Of a stretch of DNA of 64,000 nucleotides, positions 29,065-48,720 are shown piece by piece. The position numbers and the translations under genes were made by a program. The notes beneath the pieces were generated by a model, which searched no databases, had not been told where the DNA came from, and saw only the letters and a program-made list of their open reading frames with translations. Within the stretch, counting starts at the first letter, position 1, and each line of letters starts with the position of its first letter. The stretch comes from Bordetella holmesii ATCC 51541 (GTDB taxonomy: Bacteria; Pseudomonadota; Gammaproteobacteria; Burkholderiales; Burkholderiaceae_B): contig CP007494.1 of NCBI GenBank assembly GCA_000612485.1, forward strand, positions 558,001 to 622,000, in the 5' to 3' direction.

Positions 29065-31149
29065 TCATTTCTTGGCGGGCGGCTGCTTTAAGCGCTGAAA
29101 GAGCTCGCTGCATTGGTTGTCCTGAGGCGAGCTGGGGACGATGAGGGCCAGCAGGCCGGCTGCCGGGGTCAGGAGCACGCCCAAGGCGACGGCGCCTGCG
29201 CCGCGGGCGGCCAGGGGCAGGACGTGCACGCCGGTGTCGGGATGCTTGAAGGTGCCGCGCACGTACAGCGGCGAGCGCAGCGAGAACAGGCGAAAGCCTT
29301 TGCTCTCCGGCGAGATGTCCAGGTCCATGGCTTCGGTGCGGAAGTTGATGCTGCCGTCGATGGTGATGATGGCGTTTTCGGTATCGAACACAAACAGGCG
29401 CGTGTCCATGACGCCGGATTTCATCTGCAGGTCGGCGGCGCCGCAATTGATCTTGACCTCGTCGTCGCCAAACAATTTGCTGACCACATAGTTGCCCACG
29501 TTAAGGCCGGCAATCTCCATGAGCGCGCGGCTGATGACGCCTTCGTTGACCAGCAACTGGGTGTCGCCAGTGGCGGTGCCCAGCAAGGCGGCCACGGAGT
29601 TGCCGCTCCCCGAGAGCGTAGCGTCGCCGTTGAGTTCGCCCAGCGTGCGCTCCATGGACTGCATTTTGGGGAACAGCTCTTTGAGCTGCAGATTGCGGGC
29701 TGCCATGTTGATGCGCCCCGCCATCGGCGATTTGGATCCGTCCAGGCTGAGCTTGCCGTTGAGCCGCCCGCCGGCCATGTTAAAGCGCAGCGGGTCCAGC
29801 GTCAGTTGGCCATCCTGCATGAGCACGCCCACGTTCAGGTTGCTCAACGGCAGGGAGTCGCCGTGGATGATGCGTGCGGCCGATAGTTTGACGTCGGCGT
29901 CCATGTCGTGCCAGCGATCGGTGCGGAACTCCTGCACCGGCAAGACCTTGTCGGCCGGCTGGGCCACGGTTTTTTCTCCCTCGGCCTTCAGGCTTTTGGC
30001 GGTAGTGCCCGCCCCCGATTTCACGCCTGCCAGGGGCCCGAGGTCAGCCATGCGCAACAAATTGGAGGATAGCTGACCTGTCAGTTTGGGACGTGGCGCT
30101 TGCATGGCGAAGCTGATGTCGCCATGCAGATCGCTGTTGCCCACCTTGCCGTTGAAGTCGCGGTAATGAAACACCGGGCCGGCGGCCTCGTGCAGGCGGG
30201 CTTGCAGGTGGCCATCGGTAGAGTAAGGCGGGGTGTCGGGCAATGTCACGCCAGTCAGGGCGTGCAGATTGGCCATCGAGGCGCCGGAGAGTTTCAAACG
30301 CAGATCCAGCGCGCCCAGTTGCATCGGATCGGTCAACGTACCCACGATCGACGCCTTGGTCGACCCCGTGCTCACCTCGGCCTGAATCGGGAAAGGCTGC
30401 GAGGCATCGCGCAAGGCCAGCATGCCCCCTACCTTGCCCTCGCCCTGCACGGGCAAGTCTTTGTATTTGCCCTTGACCTTCCAGCCAAAGACATAGTCGG
30501 GCGGCTGTGGTTCGGCGGCCTTGTCCGCCGCTGCCGGGGCATCCTTCTTGGCCAAGGCGTTGCCGGCCAATTCGGCAAAGGGCACGGGCTTGCCCAGCGG
30601 GTCGATCAGCACCTCGAGGTCGGCTTTCAGGAGCGCATCCTGATACCCGACTCTGCCCTGATCAAAGCCGATTTCGTTGATGTCGATGGTCCAGGGCGAG
30701 GGCTTGCCGGTATCCGGCATCACAAAGACCCAGTTGGCCTGCCCGTCGGCCTGGCGTTCGAGATTGGCGCTGGGGTGGGTGAGTTGCACCTGGCGGATGA
30801 CCACATGGCGCGCCAACAATGGCAATGGCGACAGGGTAAAGCTGGCGCGCTCGAGGGTGGCCAGGGCCGGGGCCTTGCCCCACGGCGCATTGGCGATGGT
30901 GATGTCAGAGGCGGAAATGCGCGGCCACGGCAGCCAGGAACGCCATCCGGTTTCTTCGGCCTAGCGCTCCCATTTCACGCTTAAGTCACCCTGGATGGCA
31001 AAGGGCCGGCCGATGGCCGCCGACACCTTTTCGTTGACGGTGGGTTTGAAGCGGTTCCAGTCCAGATTGCTGATCACGACTGCGGCGACCACGGGCAGGG
31101 CCAGCAGTACGACGAGGATTGCAACAAGGATCTTGCGCCGGGTTGTCAT
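29065..31149 (-). pseudogene. asmA: AsmA-family protein with internal amber codon
   Basis: AsmA-like proteins are inner-membrane-anchored, large periplasmic proteins implicated in lipid movement to the outer membrane. The gene starts MTTRRKILVAILVVLLALPV (signal anchor) and runs in one frame to AsmA C-terminal sequences (GSINFRTEAMDLDISPESKG; VRGTFKHPDTG), about 694 codons. A TAG at 30961-30963 interrupts it after VKWER, where the next residues AEETGWRSWLPWPR continue in the same frame; a single CAG-to-TAG change would explain it. Restart from an internal codon at 30825 would lack the membrane anchor. Confidence 0.85.
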
Positions 31150-31275
31150 TGTTTATGCGCCTTGGATCGCGCCCCGGCAAGCACCGCGCCCCCGGAAGCC
31201 TCCCTGTCAGGGTATCGCAGTCGCCGCGCGGGATAAACCCCGACGCAGCGTCAGGATACAAAGCGCAATCAGTGG

Positions 31276-31878
31276 TCACGCACTCGGGCGCTTGAAGTGG
31301 CTGCGCGCATGCGCGCACGCTTGTTGCGCAAAGCATTCGGCATGATGGTCGTTGACCATGCCGATCGATTGCATGAAGGCATAGACCGTGGTCGGCCCGA
31401 CGAAAGACCAGCCCAGGTTCTTCAGGGCTTTGGACAACGCGATGGCTTCGGCCGTCGGCGCGCCGTCGGTCAACGGCCGGTCCGGCCCTTCGAAGCGCCA
31501 GAAAAAAGCCGCCAGCGAACCTTCACGCTCGCGCATCTCGCGTGCACGCCGCGCATTGTTGATGATGGCTTCTATCTTGCCTCGGTGCCTGACGATGCCG
31601 GCGTCTTGCACCAGCCGCTCGACGTCCTCCCGGCCAAACCGGGCGATTGCGTCGATGTCAAAGCCAGCAAAGGCCTGCCGGTAGCCGTCGCGCTTGTTCA
31701 GGATGGTGCGCCAGCTCAAACCCGATTGCATGCCTTCAAGGCAGATCTGCTCGAACAGGTGCCGGTCATCGGCACTGGGGCGCCCCCACTCCTGATCGTG
31801 ATAGTCGCAGTAGATGACGGATTGATCGACCCAACCGCAGCGCGGATGGCCATCGGGAAAGTCCTTGCGAGCGTCCAT
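31276..31878 (-). CDS. tag: DNA-3-methyladenine glycosylase I
   Basis: 200 residues. Zinc ligands: Cys14 in RCGW, His27 in YHDQEWG, and His/Cys near the C-terminus in NDHHAECF. HhH-like core with EGMQSGLSWRTILNKRDGYR and the catalytic region GKIEAIINNARR. Removes 3-methyladenine from alkylated DNA in base-excision repair. Length and all key residues are normal. Confidence 0.93.
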   Translation of the reverse strand: MDARKDFPDGHPRCGWVDQSVIYCDYHDQEWGRPSADDRHLFEQICLEGMQSGLSWRTILNKRDGYRQAFAGFDIDAIARFGREDVERLVQDAGIVRHRGKIEAIINNARRAREMREREGSLAAFFWRFEGPDRPLTDGAPTAEAIALSKALKNLGWSFVGPTTVYAFMQSIGMVNDHHAECFAQQACAHARSHFKRPSA

Positions 31879-32011
31879 GGCGAAATTATCAGATTGACGA
31901 AAGGGTCATTCTGACGGGCTTGGCCAGCCCCGGCAATCGGGCCCCGGCCGCCCTGCTACTATTGCGCGTCGGCGAGCCAGCGGCGCGGCGCCGACCTGTA
32001 CGGATCTCGCC

Positions 32012-32469
32012 ATGACGCGACTCACCCCTGACCCCACCACCATTGTTTCCCTGGCTGATCTGAGCGGACAGCCCCTGGCCAATCCCTGCCTGAGCTGCGG
32101 CGCCTGCTGCGCCCACTTCCGCGTGTCTTTCTACTTCGGTGAGGTGGATGTGCATGGCGGCCTGGTGCCCGAGGCGCTGGTCACCCAGATCAGCCCGTCG
32201 CGCGTCTGCATGAAGGGTACGGAGCAAGGCTCCGGCCGCTGCATATCGCTGCGCGGCGAACTGGGTCAACCCGGCATTCATTGTGCCATTTACGAAAACC
32301 GCTCCACACCCTGTCGCGAGTTCGATATGTGGCAAGCCGATGGCAGCGCCAACCCGGACTGTCAGCGGCTGCGCGCGCAGTTGGGCCTGGCGCCACTGGG
32401 CGCGCGGCCCGACGCGGAAAATGACCCGCAGGGCCGTCCACGCCCTCGGATCAGCCGCGAGCCGCCTGA
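32012..32469 (+). CDS. YkgJ-family cysteine-cluster protein, end uncertain
   Basis: Begins MTRLTPDPTTIVSLADL and carries the zinc/iron-chelating cluster CLSCGACC, with further Cys in VCMKG, RCISL, HCAIY and PCREF. Family proteins of about 130-150 residues end shortly after this. As written the frame stays open to 33199 through sequence that is antisense to the FecR-like and AraC genes. Adding one C to the C3 run at 32425-32427 would give a stop at 32467-32469, immediately before the convergent FecR-like gene; the end given here assumes that. Metal or cofactor is unknown. Confidence 0.65.
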
Positions 32470-32470
32470 G

Positions 32471-33043
32471 TCAGTTTCCCGCGCCTATGCTGGCCGGGTC
32501 GATCGGGCGGACCTCATGGCGCACTTTCTTCAGGTCTACGTCCACGGCCTGGCCCGCGGACAACTCGACGAACTCACGCGGCCCGGCAGATTGGGTGCGC
32601 ACCTTGACCTCGCCCTGCTTGACGCGCACGATCAGGTGCCCGGCGTCGAGCTTGACGTCGAAAATCGTGTCGGGAGTCGCCATGGCCGACGCCAACACGT
32701 TGACTTCATTGACCCCCATGCGCACATTCAGGTTGGTGCGGAACTTGTACACCACGCGGAAGTAGACCTGCCCGTGGTCCAGGATGACATCCCGGCGCCG
32801 CGGATAAACCGCCACACCCAGTTCGGTGCCGCCCGCCGCGACGATTTCCGTGCCGTCTTCGAGGGTGATGGTCCGCGATTGGCCGGCGGGCGTATCCACC
32901 TGCACGCTGAACTGCGGGCTGCTCTCGCGCAGCACCCAGTTGGCGGTAAAGGCCAGCGCCAACAACAGCGCAAGCACCAGAAACACGACAGCCAGCAGGT
33001 GTTTGCGCCAGAAAGGACGAGAATCGATGCGGGACTCGGACAT
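32471..33043 (-). CDS. FecR-domain protein
   Basis: 190 residues: short cytoplasmic N-terminus, one membrane helix (LLAVVFLVLALLLALAFTAN) and a FecR-type periplasmic beta domain (VDTPAGQSRTITLEDGTEIV, RRDVILDHGQVYFRV). The usual N-terminal anti-sigma region is missing, and no sigma factor or TonB receptor is adjacent, so a classic FecIRA role is not supported. It is convergent with the YkgJ-type gene and preceded by an araC remnant. Confidence 0.75.
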   Translation of the reverse strand: MSESRIDSRPFWRKHLLAVVFLVLALLLALAFTANWVLRESSPQFSVQVDTPAGQSRTITLEDGTEIVAAGGTELGVAVYPRRRDVILDHGQVYFRVVYKFRTNLNVRMGVNEVNVLASAMATPDTIFDVKLDAGHLIVRVKQGEVKVRTQSAGPREFVELSAGQAVDVDLKKVRHEVRPIDPASIGAGN

Positions 33044-33078
33044 GGCAGAGGACTCAAACGGAAGAAACAATGCGCGGA

Positions 33079-33883
33079 TTATAGAAAGCCTGCCTCGGGG
33101 TGGCCCGCGACAAACGGACGCGCACCACGCACCAACGACGATGGCGGACGGCCCAGCACGCGGCGCACCATGGTGGAAAAGGCCGCCGGACTCTCGTAGC
33201 CCAGATCCAGCGCCACCGTCGTCACCCCACCCCGCGCGCCAACTCAGCCAGGGCCTGCCCCAGGCAGGCGCGCTGGCGCCATTGCGCAAACGACATGCCG
33301 GTGGCGCGGCGAAAACGCCTCAACAGGGTCCGCTCGCTCAATGCCAGCCGCCGCGCCCAATCGGCAGGACGCTCATCGATGCGCGGGGCGCGCATGAAAG
33401 CCAGGCAGGCGTCGTTAAACTGCGGATCATCCTGGGGCAAGGGGATATGCAGCGGCAGGCTTGGAGCACGTGCCACCTCATGCAGCAGCAGCGCCACCAA
33501 CGCCCCGTCGCGCCCGCGTTCGTCATAGCGCAGCGGCATGTCCACCGCCTCGAGCAGAAGCTGCCGCAGCAGCGGGCTGACTTCGAGCACTTCGCATGCG
33601 TGCGTCGGGCGCGGCGCCCGCTCCGGCTCTATATAGACACTGCGCGTGCTCACGCCCAGCATGCGCACCCGATGTTCCACCCCGCCGGGATCCACAAGGC
33701 CTGGCCGCTGGGCACGACCCATGCTCCCTTGCCTGCCGCTACCTGCATCAGTCCGGTGGCGCCGTAGAGCAATTGGGCGCGCCGGTGACAATGCCAATCC
33801 AGCAGCAGGCCGTCCGGGTAGTAGGTCCCGATGGCCAGCACGGCCCTGTCCGTGGCCTCGATGGGGGCGATGCCGATATTACG
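33079..33883 (-). pseudogene. AraC-family regulator with two frameshifts
   Basis: Read across frames: cupin-type sensor from MRNIGIAPIEAT (start 33883) to GQALWIPAG, then VEHRVRMLGVSTRSVYIEPE and helices to DWARRLALSERTLLRRFRRATGMSFAQWRQ, then DLGYESPAAFSTMVRRVLGRPPS, ending at TAA 33079. The frames join if one base is added to the C4 at 33680-33683 and to the C4 at 33225-33228 (G-runs in the coding strand). The DNA-binding AraC domain is split between frames. The divergent TauE-type gene was its likely target. Confidence 0.83.
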
Positions 33884-33971
33884 CATGGCGAAAACTCGAA
33901 TATGGATGGCAGAAATTCGAATGTACGCCAAAGCGGCGTGGCGTATCGTCACCCTCAATACGGGAGCAGGC

Positions 33972-34775
33972 ATGACTTTTTACGTAATTCTGGCGGTTTT
34001 TGGTGTCCTGGCAGGCGTGACCACCCTGCTGTTCGGCTTCGGCGGCGGCTTTGTGGTGGTGCCGCTGCTCTATCAGGGCTTGCTGGCCACCCATGCGCCG
34101 GGCACTCCCGAGGCAGCCTCGGCCATGCACATCGCCATTGCGACCTCGACGTGCGTGATGATGGTCTCGGCTGGCCTGGCCACCCGGCGGCGCATTCATC
34201 TGCTGCAATGGTCCTGGATTTGGCCGCTGGCCGGCTACATCGCGCTGGGCGCGCTATTGGGTGCGTCGTTGGCGGTCCTGGCAAGTGGTAGCCTGTTGCG
34301 GTGGGCGTTTCTGATTTATCTGGGGATCACGATTGCCGATTGCCTGCTGCGCAAGGGTTTTCTGGAGGGCGCACCCGCGCGCTCCCTGGGACCTGCCGCC
34401 ACGGCGGGCACGGGCATCGGCATCGGGGCGATCGCGAGTTTTCTCGGCGTGGGCGGCAGCGTCATGACGGTGCCCCTCATGCGCCGGCGCGGCCTGGACA
34501 TGGCCTCGTCCAGCGCCATGGCCAACCCGCTGAGCCTGCCGGTGGTGGTCGTGGGCACGCTGGCCTATGTGCTTCTGGCGTGGCGGCACGCCGGCTCGAT
34601 CGGCCCCTGGCATGCCGGTTATGTCGATCTGCGCGCCTTTGCCGTGCTCACGCTCAGCGCCTACGCCGGCATTCGGCTGTCGGCACCACTGGCTGGCCGC
34701 ATACCCGACCGCCTGCACGCCCGCATCTATATTGGCCTGCTGGTGCTCGTCTTTGTCGTAATGGCGCTACGCTGA
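33972..34775 (+). CDS. TauE/SafE-family sulfite/organosulfonate exporter-like protein
   Basis: 267 residues, about eight membrane segments. Repeated family motifs: LLFGFGGGFVVVPLL in the first half and GIGAIASFLGVGGSVMTVPLM in the second. ATG 33972 is preceded by GGAGCAGG. It is divergent from an AraC-type pseudogene with a gap of about 90 bp. Substrate not inferable; TauE-type proteins carry sulfur-containing or organic anions. Confidence 0.82.
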   Translation: MTFYVILAVFGVLAGVTTLLFGFGGGFVVVPLLYQGLLATHAPGTPEAASAMHIAIATSTCVMMVSAGLATRRRIHLLQWSWIWPLAGYIALGALLGASLAVLASGSLLRWAFLIYLGITIADCLLRKGFLEGAPARSLGPAATAGTGIGIGAIASFLGVGGSVMTVPLMRRRGLDMASSSAMANPLSLPVVVVGTLAYVLLAWRHAGSIGPWHAGYVDLRAFAVLTLSAYAGIRLSAPLAGRIPDRLHARIYIGLLVLVFVVMALR

Positions 34776-34894
34776 ACGCCTCCGGCTTTCCCGAAAACTG
34801 GGAACAACGCACCCAGGCTTCCCAAACGCGGCCAGAGGCGGCCCGGCTCTGCCTATCATGGAAGCAGTCATCTCTCTTTCATGACAGCCTCAGC

Positions 34895-35482
34895 ATGATG
34901 CTCCACTTTTTCGACACGGCCACCGTCGCCGCCACCCCGTGGCGCAATGGCGGCGGCACCACGCGCGAACTCGCCTGCTTCCCGGCCGGCGCCGCCATGG
35001 ACAGCTTTGCCTGGCGCATCAGCATCGCCGACATCGACGCCGACGGCCCCTTCTCCGCCTTTGCGGGCATTGACCGCGTCATCACCTTGCTCGATGGCGA
35101 CGGAGTGCGCCTCTATACCGAGGACGGCCGCATCGATCACCGGCTCGACGCGCCGCTGGCCCCGTTTTCCTTTGCCGGCGAAGAGCCCATCCTGTCCTCG
35201 CTGCTGGGCGGGCGCACACGCGACTTCAATGTCATGACGCGCCGCCAAGGGTGGCAGGCCGAGGTGCAGATCTTGCGGGCGAATGCAACCCTCGCCCCTG
35301 CCGGCGGCAGCCTGGTCTATGCCTGCAGCGGCCGTTGGACCGTGGCCGGTTCGCACGCGCTTGGGCCCGGACAGGGCGGCTTCTGGACCACGGACGCAGG
35401 CGCCCTACCCTTGGCGGCCGACAGCGAGGGCGCGGCACTGATTGCCGTGCGCCTGACCCCGTTGGCCGGAGCCCGGGCATGA
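34895..35482 (+). CDS. hutD: HutD-family protein (histidine-utilisation accessory)
   Basis: 195 residues from ATG 34895 (or 34898). HutD/Ves double-stranded beta-helix pattern: TPWRNGGGTTRELA at the N-terminus, FAWRISIADIDADGPFSAF, GIDRVITLLDGDGVRL, and RDFNVMTRR. HutD proteins sit in histidine degradation operons and are thought to modulate urocanate handling. Its stop overlaps the hutF ATG (ATGA), indicating coupling. No hutH, hutU or hutI is nearby. Confidence 0.86.
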   Translation: MMLHFFDTATVAATPWRNGGGTTRELACFPAGAAMDSFAWRISIADIDADGPFSAFAGIDRVITLLDGDGVRLYTEDGRIDHRLDAPLAPFSFAGEEPILSSLLGGRTRDFNVMTRRQGWQAEVQILRANATLAPAGGSLVYACSGRWTVAGSHALGPGQGGFWTTDAGALPLAADSEGAALIAVRLTPLAGARA

Positions 35483-36858
35483 ACGCCCTCCATGCCCAAC
35501 ACGCACTGCTGCCCGACGGCTGGGCCCGCGATGTGCTGCTGCAGTGGGATGACGATGGCCGCCTGACCTCGGTGCAGCCGGGCATACCCGCCGGGACGTG
35601 GCCGCAGGCCGACGGGCCGCTGCTGCCGGCCATGCCCAATCTGCATTCGCATGCCTTTCAGCGCGCCCTGGCCGGCCTGACCGAATACCGCGGGCAGGCC
35701 CGTGACAGCTTCTGGAGCTGGCGCACCCTGATGTATCAGTTCGCCAACCGCCTGGATCCGCAGGCCCTGGAGGACATCGCAACCTGGCTCTACATCGAGA
35801 TGCTGCAAGCGGGATATGGCAGCACCTGCGAGTTCCATTACGTGCACCATGACGCCGACGGCCGCCCCTACGCCGATGACGCGACGCTCAGCCTGGCCTT
35901 GCTGGCGGCGGCCCGCCGCAGCGGCATGCGCTTGACGCTACTGCCGGTGCTTTATCAAACCGCAGGCTTTGGCGGCCAGCCGCCCAACGATGGCCAGCGC
36001 CGCTTTATCCGCAGCACCGACGACATGCTGCGCTTGCTCGAGCGCCTCAACCCGCATTGTCAGGCGCAGGACGCCGTGCTGGGCCTGGCGCCGCACTCGC
36101 TGCGCGCCGTCCCACCGGACAGCCTCGGCCCGGCCCTGGCCGGACTGGACGCCATCGCGCCGGGCGCCCCGGTGCACATCCACATCGCCGAGCAGATCAA
36201 AGAGGTGGAGGACTGCCTGGCCTGGAGCGGGCAGCGCCCCGTGCGCTGGCTGCTCGACCACGCGCGCGTCGATGATCGCTGGTGCCTGGTCCATGCCACA
36301 CACCTGGACGAAGAAGAGATCCGCCTGGCTGCGGCCAGTGGCGCGGTCGCGGGTCTGTGCCCCACCACCGAAGCCAATCTCGGCGACGGTATTTTTCCGT
36401 TCAGCGCCTGGCGCGAGGCCGGCGGCGCATGGGGCCTGGGCTCGGACAGCCATATCTGCGTGGATGCCGCTGAAGAAATTCTCATGCTGGAGTATAGCCA
36501 GCGTCTGGCCAGCCGCCAGCGCAATGTCGGCGCCCTGCCCCATTGCCCACAGGTGGCACAAGCCCTGATGCAGCAAGCGCTCGATGGCGGGGCGCGAGCA
36601 TCAGGCCGGCCCGGCAGCGCGCAGTTGCGCGCGGGCGGACTGGCTGACTTCTTCACCCTGGACACCCGTCTGGCCGCACTGGCGGATTTCTCGCCCGAGC
36701 AGATGTTGGCTTCGCATGTGTTTGCTGCCAGCCGCAGCAACACCCGGCGCTCGGCCTGGATAGGCGGGCGCCAATACGTCGAGTCGGGCCGGCATCACCT
36801 GGCCGACAAAGCCGCCCAGGCCTTTATCGCCGCGCGCCGCACACTGCTGGCAGCCTGA
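35479..36858 (+). CDS. hutF: N-formimino-L-glutamate deiminase
   Basis: 459 residues, amidohydrolase fold. Metal ligands: HSH in PNLHSHAFQRAL, His in HIHIAEQ, His in VHATHLDEEE and Asp in LGSDSHICVD. HutF converts formiminoglutamate to formylglutamate in the five-step histidine route used by pseudomonads and Bordetella. Four-base overlap with hutD. Confidence 0.9.
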   Translation: MNALHAQHALLPDGWARDVLLQWDDDGRLTSVQPGIPAGTWPQADGPLLPAMPNLHSHAFQRALAGLTEYRGQARDSFWSWRTLMYQFANRLDPQALEDIATWLYIEMLQAGYGSTCEFHYVHHDADGRPYADDATLSLALLAAARRSGMRLTLLPVLYQTAGFGGQPPNDGQRRFIRSTDDMLRLLERLNPHCQAQDAVLGLAPHSLRAVPPDSLGPALAGLDAIAPGAPVHIHIAEQIKEVEDCLAWSGQRPVRWLLDHARVDDRWCLVHATHLDEEEIRLAAASGAVAGLCPTTEANLGDGIFPFSAWREAGGAWGLGSDSHICVDAAEEILMLEYSQRLASRQRNVGALPHCPQVAQALMQQALDGGARASGRPGSAQLRAGGLADFFTLDTRLAALADFSPEQMLASHVFAASRSNTRRSAWIGGRQYVESGRHHLADKAAQAFIAARRTLLAA

Positions 36859-36862
36859 CTCA

Positions 36863-36892
36863 GGCTGTCCGACCCCTCGCGGCCGGACAGCC
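36863..36892. terminator. Hairpin after hutF
   Basis: Stem GGCTGTCCG (36863-36871) with CGGACAGCC (36884-36892), loop of 12 bases. A-rich sequence follows rather than a T-run on the plus strand, so it is a weak or minus-direction terminator. Confidence 0.5.
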
Positions 36893-37583
36893 GAAATTAT
36901 AAAAAAAGGCGCGTGGAGTGGCAGAAGCAAATTGTGGTCTCTTATCACCGGGAGTAGCCTGAGCAAGTCCAGCTGAGGATACTCTTGCGCCGCGACCGGA
37001 AAATGCAAGGCGAGCCGGCATTTGGTACCCATATTTATCCGGCATGGTCTCCCCCGTTTTGGGTAACCAAGAGAGAAACATCAATCCAAGGCAATCTTGC
37101 CGAGCAACATCTTGCGTGATCCAAATTCAAACGGAATAAACCCTGGCAACGTTTGACGCAGGCTGGGCCGAATCAGTGCGCATAATGCAGGCAACTCCTG
37201 CGAATGTGACGAATCATGCTGAAACTCAATATTGGTGCAATACCAGTGACGGGTCAGCCGCAAACCAGATCGATGGGGCTTCAGCCTACACACTATGAAT
37301 CTACCAACTGCGTCTGGCACAGCGGCAATGGCCGGCTGCGCCAGACGCCTTGCCGTTTGCTCTCAACGGCAGGATTGCACCGACGGCATGCCGATCTCTC
37401 GAACGACCAGACTCGGGCAGTGACGCTGCAACGCACGCCGCGCTGCCGCTCGCAGTCTCTGAGCGACCTCCTGTTGTCGGTAGGCCAGGCTGCGCACGTT
37501 CTCTCTCAAGCGGGCCTCAGGTCCGCAGATGGCTCGCGCCTGCCTCAGGCAGGCCGGCAATGCCCGAGCGGAAAAGACCTTAC
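36893..37583. other. Long intergenic region upstream of the capsule synthase
   Basis: About 690 bp with lower GC near its left end (an ATTATAAAAAAA stretch around 36896-36907). Short open frames on both strands (for example minus 37081-37320) resemble no family I know. It should hold the wcbR promoter; no clear -35/-10 could be fixed. A GGAAAAG about 9 bp before ATG 37584 is the probable ribosome binding site. Confidence 0.4.
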
Positions 37584-47382
<9,799 letters not shown>

Positions 47383-47393
47383 GCCAGGCCAGA

Positions 47394-48659
47394 TCAGGAA
47401 CTGGCCAGCTCCGACTGGCGCTCCAACGCTCCTAGAACTGGATCCAGCCTTGCCCACGGCTGCGACAGTCGGGGCAGAGCGTTTTCCACTGCCATATCGA
47501 TGCCTCGCTGGCAGTAGAACCCTCCGTTGATCTGGGTAGCGTGGATGACCACATTACGGAAAGCATGGAAAAGCGCGTCCTCGGGCACGGAGTATTCAGT
47601 CCAGAAGCAGTCTAGCCCATGCTGGAACGTGAGCCCTGGCAAGGAATAGATGGCGGGTGCCAACGCAATCGTCGGACATCCGTGAGCCAACGAGGAGCCG
47701 CCTACGGTGCTATTGATCGTCACCACCCCGGTTGCATGCGACAGCAGGGTGGGCAGATGCCCACTCTCCAGATAGTGCACCCGGTCTTGCAAGCCGTACT
47801 CGACGGCAAGACGCCGAGTGTACGCTCGATAGTCAACGAAGCCAGGATCCAAGGGATGGTTCTTGATTACCAGCGCAGTGCGCACCGGCGCGTGCCGCAC
47901 GAAAGAGCGCATCACATGGCCCAAGGCATGGCGCATGTCCTCGAACGGGGAGTGCCACCGAATTTGGGCGTCGGAGCCCAGTTGCAGAGGAAAGAGGAAG
48001 AACGGCTGCCGTTCGCTGACCGCCACGACACTGGCGATGGTCCGCGCATCGGCGCCCCGACGTCGATAAACACGCCAGCCGCGCCTCGCATAGCTGAGAT
48101 ACTCCGCCAGCGGATTGTGAGGGACATGGCTGCAGTAACCCGGGTACAGCAGCGGATTCAGGCCGGCCCAGACGTTATATCCCACGTCATGAGCCGCGCG
48201 TTGCCAGAAGGGAGATGCAAACGGCAGGCCATTGCCATATCTGGGCACTTTGCGGGCGGCATCGCAATACCACTGGGGATCGCGCGGCAACGATGAATGC
48301 GCATTCACCCCGCCCTGCTCCATCGTCACCCAATAAGGCCGAAAATATCCTTCATCAAACACATGGACGCGCACGCCCTTGCTGCGCGCCAGCAAAACAG
48401 CAGGCCGATGTACCGGGCGGCAATCACCGAACAGCATGACATCGGTGATGCTCCGGCTAGCGAATAGCTCGGAATAGAAAGCCGACAAGGCCGGCATTCC
48501 CGAACGATAGGCCACCGCCCCGTCCTTTTGCCAATACACTGTGTCGCCCACGGTGAAGTTCACCTTGACGACCTCATGTCCCAGGGCCCGCAACCGCATC
48601 CCCATACGCGCAAAAAACGGCGAACACACGCCCTGCAGAAATAAAAATGAACGCTTCAT
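47394..48659 (-). CDS. kpsS: Capsule Kdo-transferase KpsS
   Basis: 421 residues from ATG 48659 (an upstream in-frame start at 48680 is possible). KpsS family markers: FLFLQGVCSPFFARMG, FGDCRPVHRPA, VFDEGYFRPYWVTMEQGGVN, and a C-terminal GVVTINSTVGGSSLAHG. Family members are retaining beta-Kdo transferases that, with KpsC, assemble the poly-Kdo linker on a phospholipid at the cytoplasmic face in ABC-dependent capsules. Downstream of kpsC on the same strand; intact. Confidence 0.9.
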   Translation of the reverse strand: MKRSFLFLQGVCSPFFARMGMRLRALGHEVVKVNFTVGDTVYWQKDGAVAYRSGMPALSAFYSELFASRSITDVMLFGDCRPVHRPAVLLARSKGVRVHVFDEGYFRPYWVTMEQGGVNAHSSLPRDPQWYCDAARKVPRYGNGLPFASPFWQRAAHDVGYNVWAGLNPLLYPGYCSHVPHNPLAEYLSYARRGWRVYRRRGADARTIASVVAVSERQPFFLFPLQLGSDAQIRWHSPFEDMRHALGHVMRSFVRHAPVRTALVIKNHPLDPGFVDYRAYTRRLAVEYGLQDRVHYLESGHLPTLLSHATGVVTINSTVGGSSLAHGCPTIALAPAIYSLPGLTFQHGLDCFWTEYSVPEDALFHAFRNVVIHATQINGGFYCQRGIDMAVENALPRLSQPWARLDPVLGALERQSELASS

Positions 48660-48720
48660 CGACTGCTCTGCTTCGCGCACCTTCCTTCAGTGCGAACTCC
48701 CTTTTTTGTGTGGCGACGGC

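Noticed and set aside
37081..37320. 79-codon minus-strand open frame upstream of wcbR
   Set aside because: No recognisable family, no start signal; listed only as part of the intergenic region.
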